Positions 9,939 through 18,781 of a stretch of DNA of 38,719 bases are shown in pieces. This DNA is from Burkholderiales bacterium. GTDB lineage: Bacteria; Pseudomonadota; Gammaproteobacteria; Burkholderiales; SG8-39. The number at the start of each line of letters is the position of its first letter. The stretch's first letter is position 1. The position numbers and the translations under genes are program-made. Location of the stretch: positions 1 through 38,719 of the forward strand of contig JALHLN010000003.1 of NCBI GenBank assembly GCA_022844545.1, read 5' to 3'. The notes under the pieces were generated by a model, which searched no databases, had not been told where the DNA came from, and saw only the letters and a program-made list of their open reading frames with translations.

Positions 9939-9950
9939 TTGTCCGGACAA
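9939..9950. promoter_or_regulatory. Perfect 12-bp palindrome TTGTCCGGACAA, candidate GntR operator
   Basis: Self-complementary 12-mer between PEBP stop and gntR start; TTGACA (possible -35) at 9909-9914. Confidence 0.5.
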
Positions 9951-9959
9951 TAGTACGAC

Positions 9960-10808
9960 TTGGTGCCCGGGGGCGCTTTGCCACCGGCGCCGTTCCAGGG
10001 CGGGGGCACCGAGCGCATGCGTACCGGAGCGGGGCAGATCGATTCGATTCGGACATCCCCGCTGCGATCCGGCGCCCCGCGCTACGCGCTGCTGGCCGAG
10101 TCCATCGTCGACGACATCCGCTCCGGCCGCTATGCGATCGGCTCGATGCTTCCCACCGAAGCGGACCTGTGCCGGGCGTTCGGCGTGTCGCGGCACACCG
10201 TGCGCGAGGCCCTGAGGAGGCTGGGCGACCTGGGCCTGGTGTCGCGGCACCAGGGCATCGGCACCCGCGTAAAGGCGCGCCAGGACAGCACGCGCTTCGT
10301 GCAGTCCATAGGCAAGCTCTCGGACCTGTTCGGCTTCATCGACAACACGCGCCTCGCGGTCGTCTCGCGGCACGATGTCCACGCAACGCCGGCAAAGCGG
10401 CGCCTGCTGCGTTGCGCCCCCGGCCAGCGCTGGCGGATGCTGGAAGTGCTCCGCTACCAGTCCGGGTCGAAACAGCCGATGGTGGTGAGCGAGATCTACA
10501 TCCCGCAGGCGCATGCCGCGGTGGAGAAGGAGATGCGCGACCTGCGGGTGCCGATCTACACCCTGATCGAGCAGCGTTACGGGGAGCGCATTTCCGAGGT
10601 GCAGCAGGAGATCGATGCCTGCGCGCTGGCGCCGGACAAGGCGCGCCTGCTCGGTGTGCGCGCCGGCTCCCCGGGCCTCGCGATCACGCGCCACTACTTC
10701 GGCGGGAACGACAAGCTGCTCCTGGTGTCCGCGAGCCTGTACCCGGCAGGGCGCTTCACCTCGAAGATGCGCCTGCGCGCCTCGGCGCACGACCCTGCAA
10801 CCACATGA
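9960..10808 (+). CDS. GntR family transcriptional regulator (HutC-like, UTRA domain)
   Basis: YALLAESIVDDIRSGRYAIGSMLPTEADLCRAFGVSRHTVREALRRLGDLGLVSRHQGIGTRV winged helix; C-term UTRA-like. True start may be ATG at 10017. Confidence 0.92.
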   Translation: MVPGGALPPAPFQGGGTERMRTGAGQIDSIRTSPLRSGAPRYALLAESIVDDIRSGRYAIGSMLPTEADLCRAFGVSRHTVREALRRLGDLGLVSRHQGIGTRVKARQDSTRFVQSIGKLSDLFGFIDNTRLAVVSRHDVHATPAKRRLLRCAPGQRWRMLEVLRYQSGSKQPMVVSEIYIPQAHAAVEKEMRDLRVPIYTLIEQRYGERISEVQQEIDACALAPDKARLLGVRAGSPGLAITRHYFGGNDKLLLVSASLYPAGRFTSKMRLRASAHDPATT

Positions 10809-10839
10809 TCAGGGCGGTAGCGCCCTGCCTGGAGACCTC

Positions 10840-12264
10840 ATGAACGCCCCTGCCCATCCGCAAGCGCTGGCCGCCACAGCCAACGACACGACCATTTCCA
10901 GCGCGCTGGCGCAGTTCGCCAGCGGGTTGCGCTGCGACGACATCCCGGCAGCCGTGGTCGAGCGCGCCAAGCTGCACGTGCTCGATTGCATCGGCATCGG
11001 CTTCGCGTCGACCGGATTCGAGTTCGGCCAGCGCACCATCAATGCGCTCGCGGGACTGGCTGGCGATGGGCCCTACCCTGTGCTCGGCACGTCACTCGGT
11101 CTGCCCTTGCGCGACGCGATGCTCGCCAACGGCACGCTGATCCACGGCCTGGATTTCGACGATACGCATTCCGGGGCGGTCGTTCACGCTTCCGCGAGCG
11201 CGGTGCCGGTCATGCTGGGCGTCGGCCAGCGCGAGCGGGCGAGCGGCCGCGAGGCGCTTGCCGCCTACCTGGTCGGGGTCGAGGCCTCGAGCCGCATCGG
11301 CCAGGCGGCGAAGAACGGGTTCCACCTGCGCGGCTTTCATCCCACCGGCGTGGTCGGCGCGTTCGGCGCGACGCTCGCCGCCGGGCGGCTCTCCGGGATG
11401 AGCCCGGCGCAAATCACACACGCACAGGGCATCGTCCTCTCGATGGCATCCGGCAGCCTCGAGTTCCTCGAGGACGGCGCGTGGACCAAGCGCATGCACC
11501 CCGGCTGGGCCGCCTCGTCGGCGGCGACCGCCTGTGCGCTCGCGCGATCCGGTTTCGCCGGCCCGAAACGCGCCTACGAGGGGCGGTTCGGACTGTTCAA
11601 CGCCTACGTGGGCGCGCAGCATCCGGCCGAGCCGGCGATGAGCGTCGCGGCGCTCGGCGAGACCTGGGAGATGCTGAACGTGGCGATGAAGCCCTATCCA
11701 GCCTGCCACTTCAACCATGCGTTCGCCGACGCGGCGCTCGAACTGCGCCGCCAGCATGCCTTCGCGCTCGAGGACATCGAATCGATCACGGCGCGCATCG
11801 GCGCTGGGCAGACCCAGGTGGTGTGCGAGCCGGAAGCGAGCAAGCGCCGGCCGAAGAGCGCGTACGAGGCGCAGTTCTCGGTCCATTACACCATCGCCAC
11901 GTCGCTGGTGCGCGGATGCTTCACGCTTTCTGAGCTCGAGGAAGAGGCACTGGCCGATCCGCGCACGCTCGCACTGACGCAGAAGACCCGCTACGAGATC
12001 GATCCGGATTCGGCGTTTCCCCGCTACTACTCCGGCGAGGTGGTGCTGCGGCTGAAGGATGGCCGCGAACTGCGCCATCGCGAGCCGAACAACCGCGGCT
12101 CCGACGCGCGCCCGCTGACCGCCGACGAGATCGTGGCGAAGTTCCACGGCAATGCGGGCCGGGTGATGAGCCGGTCGCGCGCGGAACGGGTGGTCGAAGC
12201 CGTGCTGGCGCTCGAGCGGGCCTCCTCGCTCGACGCGCTCCTGGCCTCAGTACGCCTGAATTGA
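10840..12264 (+). CDS. MmgE/PrpD family protein
   Basis: LHVLDCIGIGFAS, GLDFDDTHSGAVVHASASAVPVMLGVGQRERASGREALAAYLVG, MKPYPACHFNH; start refined from ORF 10615..12264. Confidence 0.92.
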   Translation: MNAPAHPQALAATANDTTISSALAQFASGLRCDDIPAAVVERAKLHVLDCIGIGFASTGFEFGQRTINALAGLAGDGPYPVLGTSLGLPLRDAMLANGTLIHGLDFDDTHSGAVVHASASAVPVMLGVGQRERASGREALAAYLVGVEASSRIGQAAKNGFHLRGFHPTGVVGAFGATLAAGRLSGMSPAQITHAQGIVLSMASGSLEFLEDGAWTKRMHPGWAASSAATACALARSGFAGPKRAYEGRFGLFNAYVGAQHPAEPAMSVAALGETWEMLNVAMKPYPACHFNHAFADAALELRRQHAFALEDIESITARIGAGQTQVVCEPEASKRRPKSAYEAQFSVHYTIATSLVRGCFTLSELEEEALADPRTLALTQKTRYEIDPDSAFPRYYSGEVVLRLKDGRELRHREPNNRGSDARPLTADEIVAKFHGNAGRVMSRSRAERVVEAVLALERASSLDALLASVRLN

Positions 12265-12293
12265 AATCCCTGAACGCCATCCAAGGAAAACCC

Positions 12294-13142
12294 ATGACCC
12301 TCTCGACCCGGCCGCTCACGGCCACTTTCGGCGCCGAAGTCAGCGGCGTGGACCTGGCCGCGCCGCTGGACGCGCAGACCGCGGCGGACTTGCGCGCGCT
12401 GTGGCTGAAGCACGAGCTGCTCCTCTTTCGCGGGCAGACGCTGGACGAGAAGCAGCTGGTCGCGTTCTCGCGCCATTTCGGGGAGCTCGAGATCCACCTG
12501 CGGCGCGAGTACCTGTCGCCGGAGAACCCGGAGGTGCTCTACGTCTCCAACGTCAAGAAAGATGGCAAGCCGGTCGGCATCCTCTCCGATACCGAGGTGG
12601 GCTGGCACTACGACCAGATCTACCTGCCGCGGCCCGCGGTGGGTTCCTGCCTGTACGCCGTGATCATTCCCGCCGACCGTGGCGCCACCTCGTTTGCCGA
12701 CATGTCGGCGGCCTACGAGGCGCTGCCGGAGCGCACCAGGCAACGGATCGAAGGGCGCAAGGCGGTGCAATCCTACGAGGCCTTCAACCGCAGCTACAGC
12801 GTGCCCACCAGCGAGGAGCAGCGCAGGAAGTCTCCCGACATCGAGCAGCCGCTGGTGCGAACCCATCCGTACACCGGCCGCAAGGCGCTCTACATCTGCC
12901 CCGGCATGACGACGCGGATCGTCGGCCTTCCCGAGCAGGAGAGCGCCGAGCTGCTGGCCGAGCTGTTCGCGTGGACGGTGCAGCCGCGCTTCGTCTACAC
13001 CCATGCCTGGCGGCTGGGCGACGCGCTGCTATGGGACAACGCGTGCACGATGCATCGCCGCGAACCGTTCGATGGCACCCAGCAGCGCCTGATGAAGCGC
13101 ACCACCATCCTTCCCGACGCGGCCGTCGCGGTGCCGTTCTGA
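12294..13142 (+). CDS. TauD/TfdA family Fe(II)/2-oxoglutarate dioxygenase
   Basis: FGAEVSGVDLAAPLD, GWHYDQIYLP (HxD), LLWDNACTMHRREPFD (distal His); ORF opens at 12261, start at 12294 or 12261. Confidence 0.92.
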   Translation: MTLSTRPLTATFGAEVSGVDLAAPLDAQTAADLRALWLKHELLLFRGQTLDEKQLVAFSRHFGELEIHLRREYLSPENPEVLYVSNVKKDGKPVGILSDTEVGWHYDQIYLPRPAVGSCLYAVIIPADRGATSFADMSAAYEALPERTRQRIEGRKAVQSYEAFNRSYSVPTSEEQRRKSPDIEQPLVRTHPYTGRKALYICPGMTTRIVGLPEQESAELLAELFAWTVQPRFVYTHAWRLGDALLWDNACTMHRREPFDGTQQRLMKRTTILPDAAVAVPF

Positions 13143-14338
13143 TGGCCGCGCTGCCATTGGAGGGCATCCGGGTCCTTGACCTGTCGAACTTCCTCGCCGC
13201 GCCGATGGCGGCGATGTTCCTTGCCGATTTCGGCGCCGAGGTGGTGAAGATCGAGCGGCCCGGCGGCGGCGACGAGATGCGCCTGTGGGGGAACAACAAG
13301 AACGGCGTCGGCCTGTATTACAAGGTCATCAACCGCAACAAGAAATCCGTCACCCTCGACCTGCGCACGCCGTTCGGCCGCGACGCGGCGCTGCGTCTGG
13401 CGCGCGATGCCGACGTGGTGCTGGAGAACTACCGTCCCGGAACGCTGGAGAAATGGGGGCTTGGATACGACGCGCTTTCGGCGGCCAATCCCGGGCTGGT
13501 GCTGGTGCGCGTCTCCGGATTCGGGCAGACCGGGCCGAAATCGCATCGTCCCGGTTTCGGCACCCTCGCCGAGGCGTACTCGGGGTTCGCGCACATCAAT
13601 GGCGAGGCCAATGGACCGCCGCTCCTGCCGGGGTTCGGCCTGGCCGACTCCACCACGGGGCTGATGGCGGCATTCCTCTCGATGGTGGCGCTGAAAGGCC
13701 GCGAGGCCAACGGCGGCCGGGGGCAGGTGGTGGACCTCGCCATCTACGAGCCGCTCTTCATGCTGCTGGGGCCGCAGGTCATCAACTTCGACCAGCTCGG
13801 CCTGGTCCAGCAGCGCAACGGCAGCAGACTGCCGTTCACCGCGCCGCGCAACACCTACCGCACGCGCGACGGCCGCTGGGTATCCATGGCCGGCAGCGCA
13901 CAATCGATTTTCGTGCGCGTGCTGGCGGCGCTGGAGGTTCCGCGCCTGGTCGATGATCCGCGCTTTGCGGACAACCGCGCCCGCCTGGTCAACGCCGTGG
14001 CCCTCGACGTCGAACTGCAGAAAGCCTTCGAGCGTTTCGATCTCGACGAGATCCTGCAGCGCTTCGATGCCGCCGGCGGGGCGGTCGCCCCGGTGAACGA
14101 CGTCGAGCAGTTCATTTCCGACCCGCACATTCAGGCGCGTGGCAATATCACCACGGTCGAGGACGCCGAGCTCGGCGGACCGGTACGCATGCAGAACGTC
14201 GTCGGCAATCTATCGGCGACGCCGGGAGCGGTGCGCTGGGCCGGTCCCCGCCTGGGCGAGCATAACCGCGAGATCCTCATCGAGCGCCTCGGCCTCGACG
14301 CCGATGCGGTGCGCGCCGCCGGAATCGAGCTGACGTGA
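13142..14338 (+). CDS. CaiB/BaiF class III CoA-transferase
   Basis: LEGIRVLDLSNFLAAPMAAMFLADFGAEVVKIERPGGGDEMR; NRNKKSVTLDL; GLADSTTG; start overlaps tauD stop. Confidence 0.94.
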   Translation: MAALPLEGIRVLDLSNFLAAPMAAMFLADFGAEVVKIERPGGGDEMRLWGNNKNGVGLYYKVINRNKKSVTLDLRTPFGRDAALRLARDADVVLENYRPGTLEKWGLGYDALSAANPGLVLVRVSGFGQTGPKSHRPGFGTLAEAYSGFAHINGEANGPPLLPGFGLADSTTGLMAAFLSMVALKGREANGGRGQVVDLAIYEPLFMLLGPQVINFDQLGLVQQRNGSRLPFTAPRNTYRTRDGRWVSMAGSAQSIFVRVLAALEVPRLVDDPRFADNRARLVNAVALDVELQKAFERFDLDEILQRFDAAGGAVAPVNDVEQFISDPHIQARGNITTVEDAELGGPVRMQNVVGNLSATPGAVRWAGPRLGEHNREILIERLGLDADAVRAAGIELT

Positions 14339-14360
14339 AGCGATCGTCATTGGAGGGCAA

Positions 14361-15323
14361 GTGCTGAAGCTGCCGCAGAAGGTCAAGGTCGTCGAGGTCG
14401 GGCCGCGCGACGGCCTGCAGAGCTTTCATCGCTGGGTGGATACCGACACCAAGGTGGCGATGATCGATCGCCTCTCGGCGGCCGGTTTCCCCATGATCGA
14501 GGCCACCAGCTTCGCGCGCCCGAGCGTGGTGCCGCACCTGAAGGACGCCGAGCTGGTGCTCGCGCGCATCCAGCGCCGGCCGGGGACGAAGTATCGCGCG
14601 CTGGTGCCGAATGCCAAGGGGGCCGAGCGCGCCGTCGCTAGCGGCCTGGTCGACGAATTGCTCGGCCTGATCACGGTGAGCGAGACCTACCTCGCGCACA
14701 ACCAGAACATGACGCTCGACAGGGCGATCGCTGAGGGCATCCGCGCCTTCGAGATCGCGACCGCAAAGAATATCGGCTTCACCATGGCGCTGGGCATGGC
14801 CATGTGGTGCCCCTACGAAGGCCGCGTGCCGGAGGCCAACGCGCTTAAGGTGCTCGGCCGCTTCTGGGATGCCGGCCTGCGGCGCTTCTATTTCGCCGGC
14901 AGCGTCGGCATGGAGGATCCCGTTCACGTGCATACCCTGTTTCGCATGGCGAACGAGCGCCATCCGGGCATCGAACTCGGTTATCACGTCCACAACGTAC
15001 CGGGTTTCGGCGTCGCAAACGTGCTCGCCGCGCTGGACGCCGGCGCGTCATTCCTCGAAGGCTCGATCTGCGGCGTGGGGGGCGGCATCGCCATGCCGAC
15101 CAATATGGGCATGGTCGGCAACCTGCCGACGGAAGATATCGTGCACCTGCTGAACTCTTGCGGCATCTCGACCGGCATCGATACGGCACAGGTGCTCGCC
15201 TGTGCACGCGAGATCGGTCAGATGCTCGACATGGAACCGCTGTCGCACCTGTCTCACTGCGGCACGCGCGAGGAACTGCTCGCGCGCACGCGCGGCCAGG
15301 CGTTCCAGCATCCGGGCCGATGA
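14361..15323 (+). CDS. HMG-CoA lyase-like DRE-TIM metallolyase (hydroxymethylglutaryl-CoA lyase family)
   Basis: VKVVEVGPRDGLQSF; IEATSFARPSVVPHLKDAE; LGYHVHNVPGFGVANVLAALDAGASFLEGSICGVGGG; GTG start. Confidence 0.88.
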   Translation: MLKLPQKVKVVEVGPRDGLQSFHRWVDTDTKVAMIDRLSAAGFPMIEATSFARPSVVPHLKDAELVLARIQRRPGTKYRALVPNAKGAERAVASGLVDELLGLITVSETYLAHNQNMTLDRAIAEGIRAFEIATAKNIGFTMALGMAMWCPYEGRVPEANALKVLGRFWDAGLRRFYFAGSVGMEDPVHVHTLFRMANERHPGIELGYHVHNVPGFGVANVLAALDAGASFLEGSICGVGGGIAMPTNMGMVGNLPTEDIVHLLNSCGISTGIDTAQVLACAREIGQMLDMEPLSHLSHCGTREELLARTRGQAFQHPGR

Positions 15324-15333
15324 GCGAGCACCC

Positions 15334-16569
15334 ATGAGCGATCCCCGATCGACGACCTCTCCGGCACGCGGCCCTCTGGCGGGCATCCGCGTGCTGGACT
15401 GTGCGACCTTCATTGCCGGGCCGTACTGCGCCACGTTCCTCGCCGAGTTCGGCGCGGAGGTGGTGAAGGTCGAGCAGCCGGGCCCGGGAGACCCGACGCG
15501 CAAGTTCGGCACGCCCACGCCGTGCGGCGATTCGCTGGTGTGGCTCTCGGAGGGACGCAACAAGAAGTCCCTGACCATCGACTTGAAGAATGCCGAGGGC
15601 GCCGCACTGCTCAAGCGCCTGGTCGAGAAGACAGACGTGCTGGTGGAGAACTTCCAGCCCGGCACGCTGGAGCGCTGGGGCCTGGGCTGGGAGGAGCTGA
15701 AGAAGCACAACCCGCGCCTCGTGATGGTGCGCATTTCGGCGTACGGCCAGACCGGGCCCTACAGCCCGCGCCCGGGATTTGGCCGTATCGCCAATGCCTT
15801 CGGCGGGATTTCCTTCCTTGCCGGCTACCCCGACCGGCCGCCGGTGACCCCGGGCTCGGCGACGCTGCCGGATTACCTTTCCGGGATGTACGGCGCCATG
15901 GGCGCCCTGGTCGCGCTGCGTGCGCGCGAGCACACGGGCGAAGGCCAGGTGGTGGATATCGGCCTGTATGAATCGGTCTTTCGCATCCTCGACGAACTGG
16001 CGCCCGCCTATCACTACAAGGGACTTGTGCGCCAGCGCATGGGACCGGGCACCGTGAACGTCGTGCCCCACAGCCACTACCCGACACGCGATGCCCGCTG
16101 GATCGCGATCGCCTGCACCAACGACAAGATCTTTGCCCGCCTGGCGGCGTTGATGGGCCACCCCGAATGGGCGGGAGAGGGCAAGTGGGGCAAGGTCGCG
16201 CAGCGCGAGGCCGAGCGCGAAGCCGTGGATGCCGCGGTCGGGGAGTGGACCAGCCGTCGCGATCGCGAGGAACTGCTCGCGATCTGCAGCAAGGGCGAGG
16301 TACCCTGCGGGCCGCTGTACTCGATCGACGAGATCTTCACCGACCCCCAGTACGCCGCGCGCGGCAACATCGCCCGTGTGCGGGAGCCGCGAGTGCCGGG
16401 CAACCCTGAATTCGCGGTACCGAACGTGGTGCCGCGCCTGAGCGAAACGCCGGGCGCCATCCGCTGGCTGGGACCCGCGCTCGGGGCGCATACTGACGAT
16501 GTGCTCGAGGACTGGATCGGTCTTGGCGCGGCCGAGATCGCGGCGTTGAGGCAATCCGGCGCCATCTAG
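15334..16569 (+). CDS. CaiB/BaiF class III CoA-transferase
   Basis: LAGIRVLDCATFIAGPYCATFLAEFGAEVVKVEQPGPGDPTR; GRNKKSLTIDL; ATLPDYLSG; start refined from ORF 15202..16569. Confidence 0.94.
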   Translation: MSDPRSTTSPARGPLAGIRVLDCATFIAGPYCATFLAEFGAEVVKVEQPGPGDPTRKFGTPTPCGDSLVWLSEGRNKKSLTIDLKNAEGAALLKRLVEKTDVLVENFQPGTLERWGLGWEELKKHNPRLVMVRISAYGQTGPYSPRPGFGRIANAFGGISFLAGYPDRPPVTPGSATLPDYLSGMYGAMGALVALRAREHTGEGQVVDIGLYESVFRILDELAPAYHYKGLVRQRMGPGTVNVVPHSHYPTRDARWIAIACTNDKIFARLAALMGHPEWAGEGKWGKVAQREAEREAVDAAVGEWTSRRDREELLAICSKGEVPCGPLYSIDEIFTDPQYAARGNIARVREPRVPGNPEFAVPNVVPRLSETPGAIRWLGPALGAHTDDVLEDWIGLGAAEIAALRQSGAI

Positions 16570-16588
16570 AAGGAAAGAGGAGAGCAGC

Positions 16589-18190
16589 ATGCTGATGTCC
16601 GGCAACAACTATCGTGAATCCCTGCGCCGCTACAAGCCGCGCGTCTACGTCGACGGCCGGCAGATCGAATCCGTCGCCGACGAGCCCGCGCTTGCTCCGG
16701 GGATCAATGGCGTGGCCCTCACCTACGACTACGCGTTGCGCGAGCAGTTCAAGGCCGTGATGCGCACCGACGTCGCCGCCATCGGCGCGAACGACGTGAA
16801 TCGCATGATCGCCATTCCGGGGTCCAGCCAGGACCTCCTCAACAAGCTGGAGGCGGTGAGGCTCGTTTGCCAGGAGACCGGTTGCGCGCAGCGCTACCTT
16901 GGCGGCGATGCGCTGTCGGCGATCTGGCAAACGGCCCACCGCATCGATGCCGAGCGCAATACCGGATACGTGCCGCGGCTGCGCGCCTACATCGAGCGCG
17001 TCTACGCCGAGGACCTGACCCTGGGCGTGGCGATGACCGACGCCAAGGGCGACCGCAACCTGCGCCCCTACCGGCAGCCGAATCCGGATGCCTACCTGCA
17101 CATCTCCGAGCGGCGCGCGGACGGCATCGTGCTCTCCGGCGTGAAGGCGATCGTCACTTCCGCCCCCTACGTGCATGAATTCATCGTCATGCCCTGCCGC
17201 AACATGAGCGAGCACGACGGGGATTTCTCGGTGTGTTGCGCCGTCCCGGTCGACGCGCCGGGGTTGACCATCGTGGCCCGCCCCGCCGGGCGTCCGGGCG
17301 AGAAGGCGGCGAAGTTCAGCGCGAAGTACGGGCAGTCGACGGGCGTGCTCATCTTCGACCAGGTGTTCGTGCCCTGGGAGCGCGTGTTCCTCGCCGGCGA
17401 ATGGGAGCATGCCGGCCCGCTGGTGTACGACTACACCGCCCACCACCGCCAGACCTGCATCGCTGCGCGCGCGGGATTCGGCGACCTCCTGATCGGCGCG
17501 GGGGCGCTGATGACCGAGGCCAACGCCATCGACCTGGACCGCGCCGACAACCTGCGCGAGCAGATGGTCGAGCTGATCAAGATCGTCGAAGGCTTCTATG
17601 CCTGCGGCGTCGCCTCCTCGGTTTACAACAAGATCGACCAGGCCGCCGGCGTCGCCGTGCCCGAACCGGTGTTCGCCAACATCGGCAAGCTGCTGCTGGC
17701 GACCCAGATCTACGACATGCACCGCCTTGCGCACCACGTGTCCGGCGGGTTGATCGTCACCCTTCCCGGCCCCGACGAGGACCACAATCCGGCCACCGCC
17801 GGCCGGCTCTCGGAAGTGCTTGCCGCGCGCTCCGACATCCCCTACGAGAAGCGCATCGAAGTGGCCCGCTTCATCGAGGACCTGACGGCCAGCTACCAGG
17901 GCGGCTGGTACTCGGTCATCAGCCTGCACGGCGGCGGCTCGCCGGAGGCGATGAAAATGGAGATCTGGCGCAACTACCCGCTCGGCAACAAGGTCGACCT
18001 CGTCGAGCGGCTGCTGGAGCGCGGCATCATCACCGACGAAACCCGAAAGATCACCCGCAATCGCCAGCCCGGTCGCTGCTGCGATACCGGCTGCGTCGTC
18101 CCCGCCGCGCCGCAGATGACCGCGTTGCCCGGCCGGCAGTCGATCGAGCCTGCCGCCATTGGCGGGCGCCGCATCGGCGCGATCAAGTAG
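16589..18190 (+). CDS. 4-hydroxyphenylacetate 3-hydroxylase (HpaB)/4-hydroxybutyryl-CoA dehydratase family flavoprotein
   Basis: YRESLRRYKPRVYVDGRQIESVADEPALAPGINGVALTYDYA; HHRQTC; FIEDLTASYQGGWYSVISLHGGGSPEAMKMEIWRNY. Confidence 0.88.
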   Translation: MLMSGNNYRESLRRYKPRVYVDGRQIESVADEPALAPGINGVALTYDYALREQFKAVMRTDVAAIGANDVNRMIAIPGSSQDLLNKLEAVRLVCQETGCAQRYLGGDALSAIWQTAHRIDAERNTGYVPRLRAYIERVYAEDLTLGVAMTDAKGDRNLRPYRQPNPDAYLHISERRADGIVLSGVKAIVTSAPYVHEFIVMPCRNMSEHDGDFSVCCAVPVDAPGLTIVARPAGRPGEKAAKFSAKYGQSTGVLIFDQVFVPWERVFLAGEWEHAGPLVYDYTAHHRQTCIAARAGFGDLLIGAGALMTEANAIDLDRADNLREQMVELIKIVEGFYACGVASSVYNKIDQAAGVAVPEPVFANIGKLLLATQIYDMHRLAHHVSGGLIVTLPGPDEDHNPATAGRLSEVLAARSDIPYEKRIEVARFIEDLTASYQGGWYSVISLHGGGSPEAMKMEIWRNYPLGNKVDLVERLLERGIITDETRKITRNRQPGRCCDTGCVVPAAPQMTALPGRQSIEPAAIGGRRIGAIK

Positions 18191-18204
18191 CGGACCGGAC
18201 ACCG

Positions 18205-18771
18205 GTGACGAGCCCGCGCGCACTGGGCATGGACTCGAGCCGCGTCGCGCTGCTCGTCATCGATGTCCAGGGCCGGCTGGCGCCGCGTGTCATCGGCGCC
18301 GATGGGATCGAGCAGCGCTGCATCGCGCTCATCGAAGGCGCCAAGGCCTTGCGGATTCCCGTGTTCCTCACCGAGCATTGTCCCGAGGCCCTCGGCGCCA
18401 CCCTGCCGTCCATCCGGGGGCTGGTCGCGGAATCGGCGATTTTCGCCAAGCGCCATTTCTCCGCGATGAACGAACCGGCGCTGCCCGAGGCACTCAAGCG
18501 GAGCGGGCGCGACCAGGTCCTCGTCGCCGGCATGGAAGCGCATGTCTGCGTGATGCAGACCGTGCTCGGGGTGCTGCAGGCGGACTACCGCTGCTGGCTG
18601 GCCACGGATGCGCTCGGCTCGCGCCGGCAGGAGGACCGGCAAGCCGCGATCGACCGCCTGCGCGACGCGGGGGCGACGCCCGCGAGCGCCGAGATGGCGC
18701 TGTTCGAGTGGGCGAAGCACGCCGACCATCCGGCTTTCCGGACCATCCTTTCGCTCGTCAAGGCCTATTGA
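18205..18771 (+). CDS. Isochorismatase-family cysteine hydrolase
   Basis: VALLVIDVQGRL; DQVLVAGMEAHVCVMQTVLGVL; start GTG 18205 or ATG 18229 within ORF 17233..18771. Confidence 0.9.
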   Translation: MTSPRALGMDSSRVALLVIDVQGRLAPRVIGADGIEQRCIALIEGAKALRIPVFLTEHCPEALGATLPSIRGLVAESAIFAKRHFSAMNEPALPEALKRSGRDQVLVAGMEAHVCVMQTVLGVLQADYRCWLATDALGSRRQEDRQAAIDRLRDAGATPASAEMALFEWAKHADHPAFRTILSLVKAY

Positions 18772-18781
18772 GGCGATATCC

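Noticed and set aside
16589-18190. Annotation as genuine 4-hydroxybutyryl-CoA dehydratase
   Set aside because: Two of four recalled Fe-S ligand positions are not Cys; only the broad HpaB-like family is supported
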